Source: MGBC102946 sp022793145 | GTDB taxonomy: Bacteria > Bacillota_I > Bacilli_A > RF39 > UBA660 | Assembly (NCBI GenBank): GCA_947426265.1 | Contig: CANEDJ010000023.1 | Location: 1 to 22,022 of the forward strand | Length of the DNA stretch: 22,022 bases | Direction of reading: 5' to 3' | Shown: positions 1-7,990 of the stretch, piece by piece | Position numbering within the stretch: the first letter of the stretch is position 1 | Layout: each line of letters opens with the position of its first letter | Notes under the pieces: model-generated | The model's input: only the letters and a program-made list of their open reading frames with translations | Told to the model about the DNA's origin: nothing | The model's database searches: none | Program-made: the position numbers and the translations under genes

Positions 1-4
1 GAGA

Positions 5-40
5 TAAAAAAAGTAGCATATTCTTTTTGAATATACCACT
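5..40 (-). terminator. Intrinsic terminator of the ABC exporter operon
   Basis: Read on the minus strand, AGTGGTATATTC and GAATATGCTACT form a 12-bp stem (two G-U pairs) around a five-base A loop, followed by seven T. It lies about 45 bp after the stop codon of the second exporter gene, so it probably ends the marR-ABC-ABC transcript. Confidence 0.8.
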
Positions 41-83
41 TTGTCAACAGTCTGAGAAAGACAATAAGCTTGCCTTTCTTTTC

Positions 84-2459
84 TTATAATTCAAATTGTG
101 AATTATAGAGTTCTGCATAAAAACCATTCTTCTCCATTAAGGCTTCATGATTTCCCTGCTCTATAATATTTCCATCCTTCATTACCAAAATTAAATCTGC
201 ATTTCGAATCGTAGATAATCTATGCGCAATGATAAAAGATGTTTTTCCTTCTGTTAATTTATCCATCGCCTTCTGCACCAATTCTTCTGTTCTAGTATCA
301 ACATTACTTGTTGCTTCATCTAAAATTAAGAATGGAGCATCTTCTACCATACCACGAGCTATTGTAAGTAACTGTCTTTGTCCAGCTGACACATTATCAT
401 TTTCTGACAAATCTGCATTATATCCATTCGGTAATGTTTTAATAAAATGATCTAAACCGACTGTTTTACAAACCTCTTCTACTTTTCTATCACTTACATT
501 TTTCCTATTATAAGCAATATTCTCTTTCACAGTACCACCGAATACCCAAGTATCTTGTAATACCATTGTAAATAATTCATGAACATTTTCTCTAGAAAGG
601 TCATTAATAGAAACATCATCTATTTTGATATCTCCCCCAGTCACTTCATAAAATTTCATGAGTAGGTTTACCATAGTCGTTTTTCCTGCACCAGTAGGTC
701 CCACGATTGCTATTTTTTGCCCTGGAAGTGCTACTGCACTAAAATCTTTAATGGTTGGTTCTTCATTACCATCATACTTAAATATAACGTGATCAAATTC
801 TATTTTTCCTTTTACTTTACTTTTATCAAGCTGCTTTTCTATTTGACTTTCATCGTTCATTTCTTCTTCATCTACAAATTCAAATACACGTTCACTTGCC
901 GCTGCTGTCGATTGTAAAGATGTCATTGCTTGAGCAATTTGAGCAAGTGGTGACGTAAACAAACGAACATAAGAAATGAAAGCTACAATTACACCAAAAC
1001 TAATATGTCCATTCATTGTAAGAAGTGCTCCTACAATACAAACAGCCACATATCCAAAGTTTCCTACAAAACTCATCATTGGCATCATTAATCCAGATAA
1101 AAATTGACTTTTTCTGTTTGCATCATATACGTTTTTGTTGTATAAATCAAACTTTTTATCTGATTCTTTCTTTCCATTATAAGCTTTCACAACATTGAGT
1201 CCAGAATAAACTTCCTCAATATGTCCATTTAAATTTCCAAGTTCTTCTTGTCTTGCAACAAAATATTTTTGAGATTTAGATAATACTGCAAACATAAATA
1301 TAAAACCAACTAAACTAGATACAATAGCAGTAATTGCCATAACCCAGTTCGTCACAAACATCATGATAATGGTTCCAAAAAATAAAGTTATCGAGCTTAC
1401 CAATGTAGACAAAGATTGATTCATTGACTGAGCAATTGTATCAACATCATTGGTAACACGAGATAATATATCCCCTGTTGCATGAGAATCAAAATATTTT
1501 AATGGCAATTTATTAATCTTTGTTGAAATTTTGCCTCTTAATTTACGAGCAAATTTATTCGCTACATCTGTCATTGCAATAGACTCAAAATAAGTAAATA
1601 TTGCACTCAAAACATATAAACCAATCAAGAAATAAACAATCTTTTTAATGGTTTCAATATCCATAACAGGAGCAATCACAGACTGAATACTTTTTGGAAT
1701 TGTATCAAAGCTTTGATATAACTCTTCTGGCACAATATTTTCACTATCTAATGTATTTATAAAACTAATATAATCTGCTTGATCTTTTTCACTAATTGTA
1801 ACTCCATCTATTGTAAATTTATCAAATAGTATTGTTACAATACTATCAGGAATTATAAACGCTTTTTTTTCTTCTAAAGCTAAAATCATTTGCAATAATT
1901 GCTGTTTATCACTCGATGTAATCATAATCCCTGTATCAGAAGCATTCTCTTTATACAAAGAATCTGGCAAAATAACATTCAATATAGTACTAGATAAATT
2001 TGACAATTCTTTTAATTGCTCATGAGAATCTAATGTTTCAAGTTTTCCTAATAAAGCTTGAAATTCTTCTTTTTCTTCTTCTGATATATCATTAGACATC
2101 ATCACTTTTCCAATCGCTTCTGGACTCATATCTAACGATAACATTTTTGGCATTATACTATTTAGCTTTTCTTCTTTTAAGTTAGACATTGTCTTTTCTG
2201 CTACCAATTCCATGTTTTTCTTATTTACAATCAAACCATTCTGGATTTCGTTTGTTAAATTTTTTAAATGATCAGGAGCTAAAATAGAAAGGATCGCTCC
2301 CAAAGCTGCCAAAACAAGAGAAATTGTAATTAAAGTTTGAAAGCCTTTTAATTCTTTTAATAAGCGCATAATGGCACTCTTAAAATTTTTAGCTTTTTCA
2401 GTGCTCATTGCTGGTCCAGGACCCATTGGTCTTTTTTTAGGAGTTTTTTCATTATGCAT
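84..2459 (-). CDS. ABC multidrug-type exporter subunit, catalytically competent half, with large ectodomain
   Basis: Exporter half-transporter with a fused membrane domain and ATPase, 791 aa against about 580-620 for usual half-transporters. A basic Pro/Gly-rich N-terminus precedes TM1 (about 42-61). A roughly 200-residue, mostly acidic segment (about 62-265) then sits between TM1 and TM2, where it should face outside; the remaining TMs fill about 268-520. The ATPase has Walker A GPTGAGKTT (about 586-594), a Walker B followed by the catalytic Glu (about E715, LDEATSNVD) and the switch His (about H746, AHR). The signature is the altered VSAGQ (about 690-694) rather than LSGGQ. The start overlaps the upstream partner's stop by 8 bp. 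In heterodimeric exporters such as TM287/288 and BmrCD, the altered signature belongs opposite the partner's degenerate site, as here. The substrate is unknown: drug, peptide or lipid. Confidence 0.9.
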   Translation of the reverse strand: MHNEKTPKKRPMGPGPAMSTEKAKNFKSAIMRLLKELKGFQTLITISLVLAALGAILSILAPDHLKNLTNEIQNGLIVNKKNMELVAEKTMSNLKEEKLNSIMPKMLSLDMSPEAIGKVMMSNDISEEEKEEFQALLGKLETLDSHEQLKELSNLSSTILNVILPDSLYKENASDTGIMITSSDKQQLLQMILALEEKKAFIIPDSIVTILFDKFTIDGVTISEKDQADYISFINTLDSENIVPEELYQSFDTIPKSIQSVIAPVMDIETIKKIVYFLIGLYVLSAIFTYFESIAMTDVANKFARKLRGKISTKINKLPLKYFDSHATGDILSRVTNDVDTIAQSMNQSLSTLVSSITLFFGTIIMMFVTNWVMAITAIVSSLVGFIFMFAVLSKSQKYFVARQEELGNLNGHIEEVYSGLNVVKAYNGKKESDKKFDLYNKNVYDANRKSQFLSGLMMPMMSFVGNFGYVAVCIVGALLTMNGHISFGVIVAFISYVRLFTSPLAQIAQAMTSLQSTAAASERVFEFVDEEEMNDESQIEKQLDKSKVKGKIEFDHVIFKYDGNEEPTIKDFSAVALPGQKIAIVGPTGAGKTTMVNLLMKFYEVTGGDIKIDDVSINDLSRENVHELFTMVLQDTWVFGGTVKENIAYNRKNVSDRKVEEVCKTVGLDHFIKTLPNGYNADLSENDNVSAGQRQLLTIARGMVEDAPFLILDEATSNVDTRTEELVQKAMDKLTEGKTSFIIAHRLSTIRNADLILVMKDGNIIEQGNHEALMEKNGFYAELYNSQFEL

Positions 2460-4209
2460 TTTTTAATTCCTCCTCCCCAAGTTGTGATAAAGCAATTTGC
2501 TTATATACGTCACAAGTTTCAAGTAGTTCTTTATGAGTCCCCATTCCGACACATTCTCCATTATCTAATACAATAATTTTATCAGCATTCATAATAGTCC
2601 CAATTCTTTGGGCTACTATTAAACTAGTTGCATTTTTTGTATATTTTTTTAGTTCACTTCTTAATACTGCATCTGTTTTATAATCAAGAGCTGAAAAGGA
2701 ATCATCAAAAATATAAATTTCTGGATCTCTAGCAATTGCTCTTGCGATGGCTAGTCTTTGTTTTTGACCCCCAGACACATTTGTTCCACCTTGTGCAATA
2801 TGCGTCTCATATCCATGATCCATTTTTTCTACAAATTCAGTTGCTTGAGCAACTTTAATAGCTTCTTTTACTTTCTCTTCTGTCGTATCTTTTCCATTAT
2901 CTCCATAGGAAACATTAGAAAAAACGGTTCCATTAAACATTACTGCTTTTTGTGGAACATAGCCTAACTTATTATGTAAGGTTTCTCCCTTATATTCTTT
3001 CACATTAATTCCATCTACTAATACTTCCCCATCTGTTGCATCATAAAACCGTGGAACAAGATTGATTAGTGTCGATTTCCCACTTCCTGTTGATCCAATA
3101 AAAGCTATGGTATCTCCCTTTTCGGCTTTAAATGATATATTCCTTAAAAGATACTCCTCTGCATCTGGATATTTGAATGAAACATTTCTAAATTCTACAG
3201 TTCCAATTTCTTCTGTTTTGCCATCAAAATTTCCATCTTTAATACTAATATCTGTATCTAAAACTTCATTAATTCGTTTTGCTGAAACTTGTGCTCTTGG
3301 CAACATCATAAATATCATAGCAAGCATCAAAAATGACATAATGACTTGCATTGCATAAGAAGAAAATACTACCATATCCCCAAATAAAGTAAGTTTATTT
3401 GCCATTAAACTATCTTTGATTAAATATGCTCCAACAAAATAAATAGCAAGTGCAAGCCCATACATTACCATATACATAATTGGACTCATAATAGCAAATG
3501 CCTTTTGATTAAACAATTGTTGATTTGTCAATTTATTATTTACTTCTTGAAATTTTTTCTCCTGATATTCTTCTGCATTAAATGCTCTTACAACACGAAT
3601 ACCAGTTAAATTCTCTCTGGTTACTCCATTTAACTTATCTGTCAATTTTTGAACAATTTTAAATCTTGGCATAACAATTATAACCAAACAAGCAATAACA
3701 CCTAAAAGGACCACGACTGCAACTGCCGTAATTGCACTCCATTGCCAACTTTTATTTAAAATTTTTGTGACTGCCCATATTGCTGTAATAGGTGCTTTTA
3801 TCATAAGTTGTAATCCCATACCAACAAGCATTTCTACTTGTGTTATATCATTTGTTGTTCTCGTAATTAAACTACTTGTAGAAAACTGTTTTACCTCATG
3901 AGTAGATAAACTTTCCACTTTATTAAATAATTGTTTTCTAGTTCTTTTAGAAAATGTTGCTGAAATATTTGCAATCAAATAACCAACAAAAATAGCAGCT
4001 ACAAGACTTCCAAATGCACATAATAACATATAGCCACCATTTAAAAGTATGTCATTCATTTTACTTCCTTCCAGTTGAACAAGTCTTGTTATTTCTGACA
4101 TATAATCAGGCATTTTTAATTCTAACCAAACTTGTGCGAAAATTAACACAAAAGAAATAAATGCAATCATCCATTCTCTTTTTGTAATATTTTTTAATAG
4201 TTTTATCAT
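2452..4209 (-). CDS. ABC multidrug-type exporter subunit, degenerate-site half
   Basis: 585-aa half-transporter: six TM helices in about residues 15-310, then an ATPase domain. Walker A GSTGSGKST lies at about 370 and a canonical signature NVSGGQKQR at about 475. Two catalytic positions are changed. The Walker B is followed by Asp (about D503, IFDDSFSALD) instead of Glu, and the switch-loop His is Gln (about Q534, AQRIGT). These two replacements are those known from the TM287-type subunit of heterodimeric exporters, where one ATP site hydrolyses poorly. With the downstream subunit it should form one asymmetric exporter in the plasma membrane. It has a good ribosome site (AAAGGA, about 8 nt from ATG) and follows the MarR gene by 49 bp, so export is probably controlled by that regulator. 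Confidence 0.92.
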   Translation of the reverse strand: MIKLLKNITKREWMIAFISFVLIFAQVWLELKMPDYMSEITRLVQLEGSKMNDILLNGGYMLLCAFGSLVAAIFVGYLIANISATFSKRTRKQLFNKVESLSTHEVKQFSTSSLITRTTNDITQVEMLVGMGLQLMIKAPITAIWAVTKILNKSWQWSAITAVAVVVLLGVIACLVIIVMPRFKIVQKLTDKLNGVTRENLTGIRVVRAFNAEEYQEKKFQEVNNKLTNQQLFNQKAFAIMSPIMYMVMYGLALAIYFVGAYLIKDSLMANKLTLFGDMVVFSSYAMQVIMSFLMLAMIFMMLPRAQVSAKRINEVLDTDISIKDGNFDGKTEEIGTVEFRNVSFKYPDAEEYLLRNISFKAEKGDTIAFIGSTGSGKSTLINLVPRFYDATDGEVLVDGINVKEYKGETLHNKLGYVPQKAVMFNGTVFSNVSYGDNGKDTTEEKVKEAIKVAQATEFVEKMDHGYETHIAQGGTNVSGGQKQRLAIARAIARDPEIYIFDDSFSALDYKTDAVLRSELKKYTKNATSLIVAQRIGTIMNADKIIVLDNGECVGMGTHKELLETCDVYKQIALSQLGEEELKNA

Positions 4210-4258
4210 GTTTTTTTCCTTTCTTTATATGATTTTTTTAATCTTGGTTCCCTAACTT

Positions 4259-4696
4259 TTATTTAACATCAATGTTTTGTTGCATTTTTTCTAATACTTC
4301 ACAAAATACTTTTAAATCTTCTGTTTTAATATTAGCAGTTATCCTTTTTTCTAATTGTTCTAAGTATTGATTGGCGCCTTTATATAACTTATTTGCTTCC
4401 TCGGTCAAAATGATTTTTTTTACTCGTGCATCTTTCTTAGAATCCACTCTTTTAACAAAGCCATTCTTCTCTAACGTTTTTAAAATTCCAGAAATCGTAG
4501 AACGTCTAAGTTTTAAGACCCCTTCTAAATCTTTTTGATAGATTTCTTTTCCTTCATTTCTAATCAAATATCCAATAACAGACGCTTGTACTTGTGATGG
4601 GGGAGATATAATATTATGTTTTTTCATATCACGACAAATGTTTCTTACAATTAAATTTTGCAATAATTTAATTTGAAATAATATTGAATATTTCAT
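4259..4696 (-). CDS. MarR-family transcriptional regulator of the exporter operon
   Basis: About 145 aa, the usual MarR size. It has an N-terminal dimerisation helix region and a winged helix-turn-helix at about 40-110 (EIYQKDLEGVLKLRRSTISG, then a basic wing with RVDSKKDARVKKI). A C-terminal helix follows. An in-frame ATG exists at 4789, but that extension crosses the promoter described separately. The ATG at 4694-4696 has a strong GGAGGGG site 5-6 nt upstream, so it is the better start. It is the first gene before the two ABC subunits. MarR proteins usually repress their own operon and release DNA on binding a small ligand; a palindrome over the transcription start fits this. The ligand is unknown. 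Confidence 0.9.
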   Translation of the reverse strand: MKYSILFQIKLLQNLIVRNICRDMKKHNIISPPSQVQASVIGYLIRNEGKEIYQKDLEGVLKLRRSTISGILKTLEKNGFVKRVDSKKDARVKKIILTEEANKLYKGANQYLEQLEKRITANIKTEDLKVFCEVLEKMQQNIDVK

Positions 4697-4710
4697 CGTA
4701 TCCCCTCCGT

Positions 4711-4758
4711 TTGTTAGGCAACTTACAACATTATATGTTTTTGCCCAATTCTTGTCAA
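4711..4758 (-). promoter_or_regulatory. Sigma-A promoter with overlapping MarR-type operator
   Basis: On the minus strand TTGACA (4753-4758) and TATAAT (4730-4735) are separated by exactly 17 bp, a full-consensus housekeeping promoter. Just downstream of the -10, over the expected transcription start, lies TTGTTAG-GCAA-CTTACAA (4711-4728, plus strand), an inverted repeat with 6 of 7 arm matches. This is a likely autoregulatory operator for the adjacent MarR protein. Confidence 0.8.
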
Positions 4759-4823
4759 TAAAGTTTTTATATTTTTCACAATCTCCCATAATTAACTTTT
4801 TAATTGCTAAAATTGTAAGAAAA

Positions 4824-4853
4824 AGAGACTTAGGAAATCTTTCCTAAGTCTCT
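4824..4853 (-). terminator. Intrinsic terminator after the HD hydrolase gene
   Basis: A perfect 14-bp stem AGAGACTTAGGAAA / TTTCCTAAGTCTCT with a TC loop is followed on the minus strand by TTTTTCTT. It lies 8 bp after the stop of the minus-strand hydrolase gene and upstream of the marR promoter. The right flank is also T-rich, so it might work in both directions. Confidence 0.85.
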
Positions 4854-4861
4854 ATATTTTT

Positions 4862-5704
4862 CTATACAGGAAACTGAGAAAAAGAAGAATACTTTTTTTC
4901 GAAAACTTTGAATCGTTCTATTGATTCCCCTGCCAATTCATTTTGAACACATAATTCGTGAACAATATCTTTGATAATATGAATATGTGTTTTGCTTAAA
5001 TTTCTATTTTGCAATACATATTCAATAATGGCAATCGTTTCTTCTGTATAACGCTTTCGAAATTCTTCACTACAAATAGATAAATCAGATATATTGTCTA
5101 ATCGATCACACAATTTGATAACTAGAGCCCAACTGCTCATATTCTTCATTTTAATCTCTAGATATCTTGTTTTTCCAATTTCTGCCTTCATGTCTTTATC
5201 TGTCGTTAATTCTAAAACAATACTAGCAACCGTTGAACCAAAAAGAGTCACCAAATCTTCATACGTCGCATTTGTATCCTCTATGGTATCATGTAAATAA
5301 GCAGCCATTTTTAAAATATTTAAATCTTTTGAATTCTTATATTTTTCTACATTGTGAGCCACTCTGATTGGATGGCTAATATAAGGCTCTCCATTTGTTC
5401 GATATTGTCCTTCATGCATTCTGGTTGCAAACTTTAAAGCTTCTTCTACTGGGTCTAAATGATATGCTCTAAACTCAGAAAGCTGAAATTCTAAGTCTAA
5501 ATCATAAGAGTATACCTCTTCTACAGATATCATACTATGAGAAGTAACTGATGATATTACCTGTTTCACCAGTTCTTCTTTTCTCACATATTTTGAAAAA
5601 TAAGAATAACCAAAATGATCAAGACAAATAAGTGCATGAGAATGAAGATTTGGATTTCCTCTCATCACCATTTCCTTAATCCTTTCTCTTGAAATAGAAC
5701 TCAT
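4862..5704 (-). CDS. Stand-alone SpoT/MESH1-type HD hydrolase (putative ppGpp hydrolase)
   Basis: 280 aa from the ATG at 5702-5704, chosen because AGAGGTGA sits 5 nt upstream; an in-frame ATG at 5758 lacks a site. Residues about 85-215 match the hydrolase half of RelA/SpoT proteins. Visible are His in MHEGQYR (about H97), the HD pair in LHDTIEDT (about H138, D139, E142, D143), and Asp/Asn in KLCDRLDN (about D200, N204). These are the metal and pyrophosphate-binding positions that remove the 3' pyrophosphate of (p)ppGpp. Only about 65 residues follow, so the synthetase, TGS and ACT domains of full-length Rel are absent. The N-terminal 85 residues are not recognised. It resembles small alarmone hydrolases, but another phosphoester substrate is possible. 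It is divergent from a LysR gene. Confidence 0.78.
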   Translation of the reverse strand: MSSISRERIKEMVMRGNPNLHSHALICLDHFGYSYFSKYVRKEELVKQVISSVTSHSMISVEEVYSYDLDLEFQLSEFRAYHLDPVEEALKFATRMHEGQYRTNGEPYISHPIRVAHNVEKYKNSKDLNILKMAAYLHDTIEDTNATYEDLVTLFGSTVASIVLELTTDKDMKAEIGKTRYLEIKMKNMSSWALVIKLCDRLDNISDLSICSEEFRKRYTEETIAIIEYVLQNRNLSKTHIHIIKDIVHELCVQNELAGESIERFKVFEKKYSSFSQFPV

Positions 5705-5719
5705 ATTATCACCTCTTAT

Positions 5720-5748
5720 TTGCATTATAATGCATTTTTTGATATAAT
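5720..5748. promoter_or_regulatory. Divergent promoter region with perfect 14-bp palindrome
   Basis: TGCATTATAATGCA (5721-5734) is a perfect palindrome containing a -10-like TATAAT for the leftward hydrolase gene. For the rightward LysR gene an extended -10, TGATATAAT (TATAAT 5743-5748), has TTGCAT 17 bp upstream. A shared regulatory site between a LysR gene and its divergent neighbour is typical of LysR control, so the palindrome is a candidate operator. Confidence 0.55.
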
Positions 5749-5790
5749 GAAAATACAAATAAATTATCTTCGCGATAACAGGGGGTTATA

Positions 5791-6675
5791 ATGAATTTAG
5801 AATTATATAAAATATTTTTAGTTGTTGCAGAAACTGGAAATATCACTAAAGCTAGTGAAAAATTAAATATTTCTCAACCAGCTGTAACAAAGCATATTAA
5901 AAACTTAGAAGGAAGTTTAGGAAATCCTCTTTTTGTTAGAACAAAAAAAGGAGTCGTTTTAAATGAATATGGAAAAACAATATTTTTAAAAATAAAACAA
6001 GCTTTGACTCTGATAGAAGAAGCTGAACAAGAAATTGGTGCTTATAAAAACTTTAATAAAGGAACCATTAAAATTGGGATTAGTACTACCCTAACAAGAA
6101 GATATCTACTTCCTTTTTTAGAACAATTTCATAAAGAATATCCAAATATTATTATTGATATTTACACTGATCCTACCAAAGAATTAATCAAAAAATTAAA
6201 AAATGGTATGATAGATTTTATCATTGGAAAATTTCCAAGTACAAAAGATTTGGATCTAGAATATAAAAAATTAGGGAGAACCAAATACATTTTTGCTTAT
6301 AATCCTAAATACTATAAAGTAAATAAAACAATATCAATTTCTGATATCAGCAATTATCCATTAATTTTACAAGAAGAACCTTCTAATTCTAGAGATAGCA
6401 TCAATCGTTTCTTAAAAGAAAATCATATTCATATAGAGCCTAAAATGAATATTGCAAGCTCTAACCTACTAATTGATTTTATTTCTATGGGGTATGGAGT
6501 TGGTTATGTTACAAAATTGTATATTGAAAAAGAGCTAAAAAATAGCGTTTTAAAAGAATTAAAGGTAACTCCTAATACAGAACTTATTTCTTACGGAATT
6601 ATGTCATTAAAGAATAACATTATGACTTCGCATACTAAGAAATTTATTCAATTTTTAATTCAAAGCAATCAATAA
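5791..6675 (+). CDS. LysR-family transcriptional regulator
   Basis: 294 aa, normal length for the family. The N-terminal winged HTH (about 1-60) carries the typical pattern ASEKLNISQPAVTKHIKNLE followed by G..LFVR. A periplasmic-binding-like effector domain occupies about 88-290. The start has GGGGG 5 nt upstream. It is transcribed away from the HD hydrolase gene with 86 bp between them. LysR regulators usually control a divergent neighbour and themselves, so the hydrolase is the first target to consider. The co-inducer cannot be inferred. Confidence 0.92.
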   Translation: MNLELYKIFLVVAETGNITKASEKLNISQPAVTKHIKNLEGSLGNPLFVRTKKGVVLNEYGKTIFLKIKQALTLIEEAEQEIGAYKNFNKGTIKIGISTTLTRRYLLPFLEQFHKEYPNIIIDIYTDPTKELIKKLKNGMIDFIIGKFPSTKDLDLEYKKLGRTKYIFAYNPKYYKVNKTISISDISNYPLILQEEPSNSRDSINRFLKENHIHIEPKMNIASSNLLIDFISMGYGVGYVTKLYIEKELKNSVLKELKVTPNTELISYGIMSLKNNIMTSHTKKFIQFLIQSNQ

Positions 6676-6680
6676 CATAA

Positions 6681-6696
6681 TATAATGTGTTATAAT
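6681..6696 (+). promoter_or_regulatory. Candidate -10 elements for the Ham1-like gene
   Basis: Two TATAAT hexamers occur at 6681-6686 and 6691-6696. The second is an extended -10 (TGTTATAAT). No good -35 is visible. They sit between the LysR stop and the ribosome site GAGGTG (6704-6709), so the Ham1-UDG pair probably has its own promoter. Confidence 0.5.
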
Positions 6697-6713
6697 CTGA
6701 AATGAGGTGTATT

Positions 6714-7325
6714 ATGAAATTATTACTAGCTACTAAAAACAAAGCAAAAATAAAACATTATGGAAAATTTTTACAGGAACATGGAATAGAACTATTATAT
6801 TTAAATGATATTAGCACTGATATTGAAGTAGACGAAACTGGAAATACTCCAATTCAAAACGCGGTACAAAAAGCATCATCCTATTTTAAAATAACAGGCA
6901 TTCCAACCTTGGCTTTAGATGAAGGACTTTTCTTTGAAGGAGTTCCTTCTAACGTGCAGCCTGGAACACATGTTAGAAGATATCAAGGAAAAAGGTTAAA
7001 CGATAAAGAAATGATTGAACATTATATTAGTCTTGTAAATCAATACGGAAAAAATGGACTCCTTCCTGGATATTTCTTATATGGATGCGCTATTGCAAAT
7101 GGACAAATTTATACACATCAATACCGTTCTAATCGATTATTTACGAATAGTCAAAGTAAAATAGTTGAAGAAGGTTATCCATTAGATTCTATCCAAATAA
7201 TTGAATCGATAAAGAAATTTAAATCTGAATTAACAAAAGATGAAGAAGAGACAATTTTAAAAGAAGAGCAACAAGAATTATTAACTTTCGTCTCTAATTT
7301 CATATCGAGGAAGGAAAAAATATGA
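6714..7325 (+). CDS. Ham1/RdgB-like non-canonical purine NTP pyrophosphatase
   Basis: 203 aa, close to the 195-205 of RdgB/Ham1 proteins, which hydrolyse dITP, XTP and similar deaminated nucleotides to monophosphates. Family landmarks are LLLATKNKAK at the N-terminus, the DETGNTPIQNAVQKA helix (about 40-55), and LALDEGLFFEGVP (about 66-78) where the usual form is ADDSGL. PGTHVRRYQG (about 84-93) follows. The Asp-Asp-Ser to Leu-Asp-Glu change marks a divergent branch whose preference may differ. The ATG at 6714 is chosen because GAGGTG lies just upstream; an ATG at 6702 overlaps that site. The last bases overlap the next start (ATGA), implying translational coupling with a DNA-glycosylase-like gene. 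Confidence 0.8.
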   Translation: MKLLLATKNKAKIKHYGKFLQEHGIELLYLNDISTDIEVDETGNTPIQNAVQKASSYFKITGIPTLALDEGLFFEGVPSNVQPGTHVRRYQGKRLNDKEMIEHYISLVNQYGKNGLLPGYFLYGCAIANGQIYTHQYRSNRLFTNSQSKIVEEGYPLDSIQIIESIKKFKSELTKDEEETILKEEQQELLTFVSNFISRKEKI

Positions 7326-7990
7326 CAATTGCTGATTTAAATAAAAAATATGATAAGCTTCAAAAAAAGTATGGAGCCAAAGAACTAGATTCTATTTATA
7401 ATGGTGGATGTGAAGAAAATCCAGACATCTGCTTCGTATTCATGAATCCAACAGGAAGAAATATTGCTTCCTCTAAAAATTGGAAAGGAATCAAATCTCC
7501 TTGGATTGGCACAAAAAACGTATGGGATCTATTTGAAGCTCTCGATTTGATTAGTCCAAATACCTATCAAAAGATTAGATCATTAAAGGGAAGCGAATGG
7601 ACAGAAGAATTTGCACTCAAAGTTTATGAGGATGTGAAAAAACATAAATTCTTTATTACCAATCTTGGAAAATGTACACAAATCGATGCTAGACCACTAC
7701 CTGATTCTGTTTATAAAGATTACCTTTCTTTACTAAAAAAAGAAATTGAAATCATTCATCCAAAGGTCATTATTCTATTTGGAAATCAAGTAAGTTCTAT
7801 TATCCTTGATCAAAAAATCTCTGTTTCACAAGTAAGAAAACAATGTTTTATAAAAAAAATAGGAAAAGCTTCCTATAAATTCTATTCTGTCTATTATCCA
7901 ATAGGAAATGGTAGATTCAACATTGATAAATCAATTGAAGATATCAAATGGGTTATTGAAAAAGAAATAAAGCAAAAAGAAACTGTTTAA
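7322..7990 (+). CDS. Uracil-DNA-glycosylase-superfamily protein
   Basis: 222 aa. The fold pattern of the UDG superfamily is visible. A first loop ICFVFMNPTGRN (about 31-42) occupies the place of the catalytic water-activating motif, and a conserved K.PWIGT.N.WDLF segment follows. Then come FFITNLGKCTQ (about 110-120), VIILFGNQV (about 150-158), and PIGNGRFN (about 198-205) at the position of the DNA-intercalating motif. The superfamily excises uracil or other damaged bases, but neither key motif matches a classical UDG family closely, so the substrate is open. It starts within the stop of the Ham1-like gene (4-bp overlap), pairing pool sanitation with base excision. Its stop overlaps the stop of the convergent PfkB gene. 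Confidence 0.65.
   Translation: MTIADLNKKYDKLQKKYGAKELDSIYNGGCEENPDICFVFMNPTGRNIASSKNWKGIKSPWIGTKNVWDLFEALDLISPNTYQKIRSLKGSEWTEEFALKVYEDVKKHKFFITNLGKCTQIDARPLPDSVYKDYLSLLKKEIEIIHPKVIILFGNQVSSIILDQKISVSQVRKQCFIKKIGKASYKFYSVYYPIGNGRFNIDKSIEDIKWVIEKEIKQKETV

Noticed and set aside
4697..4789. N-terminal extension of the MarR protein.
   Set aside because: It would lie over the consensus promoter and operator, and the internal ATG has a much better ribosome site.
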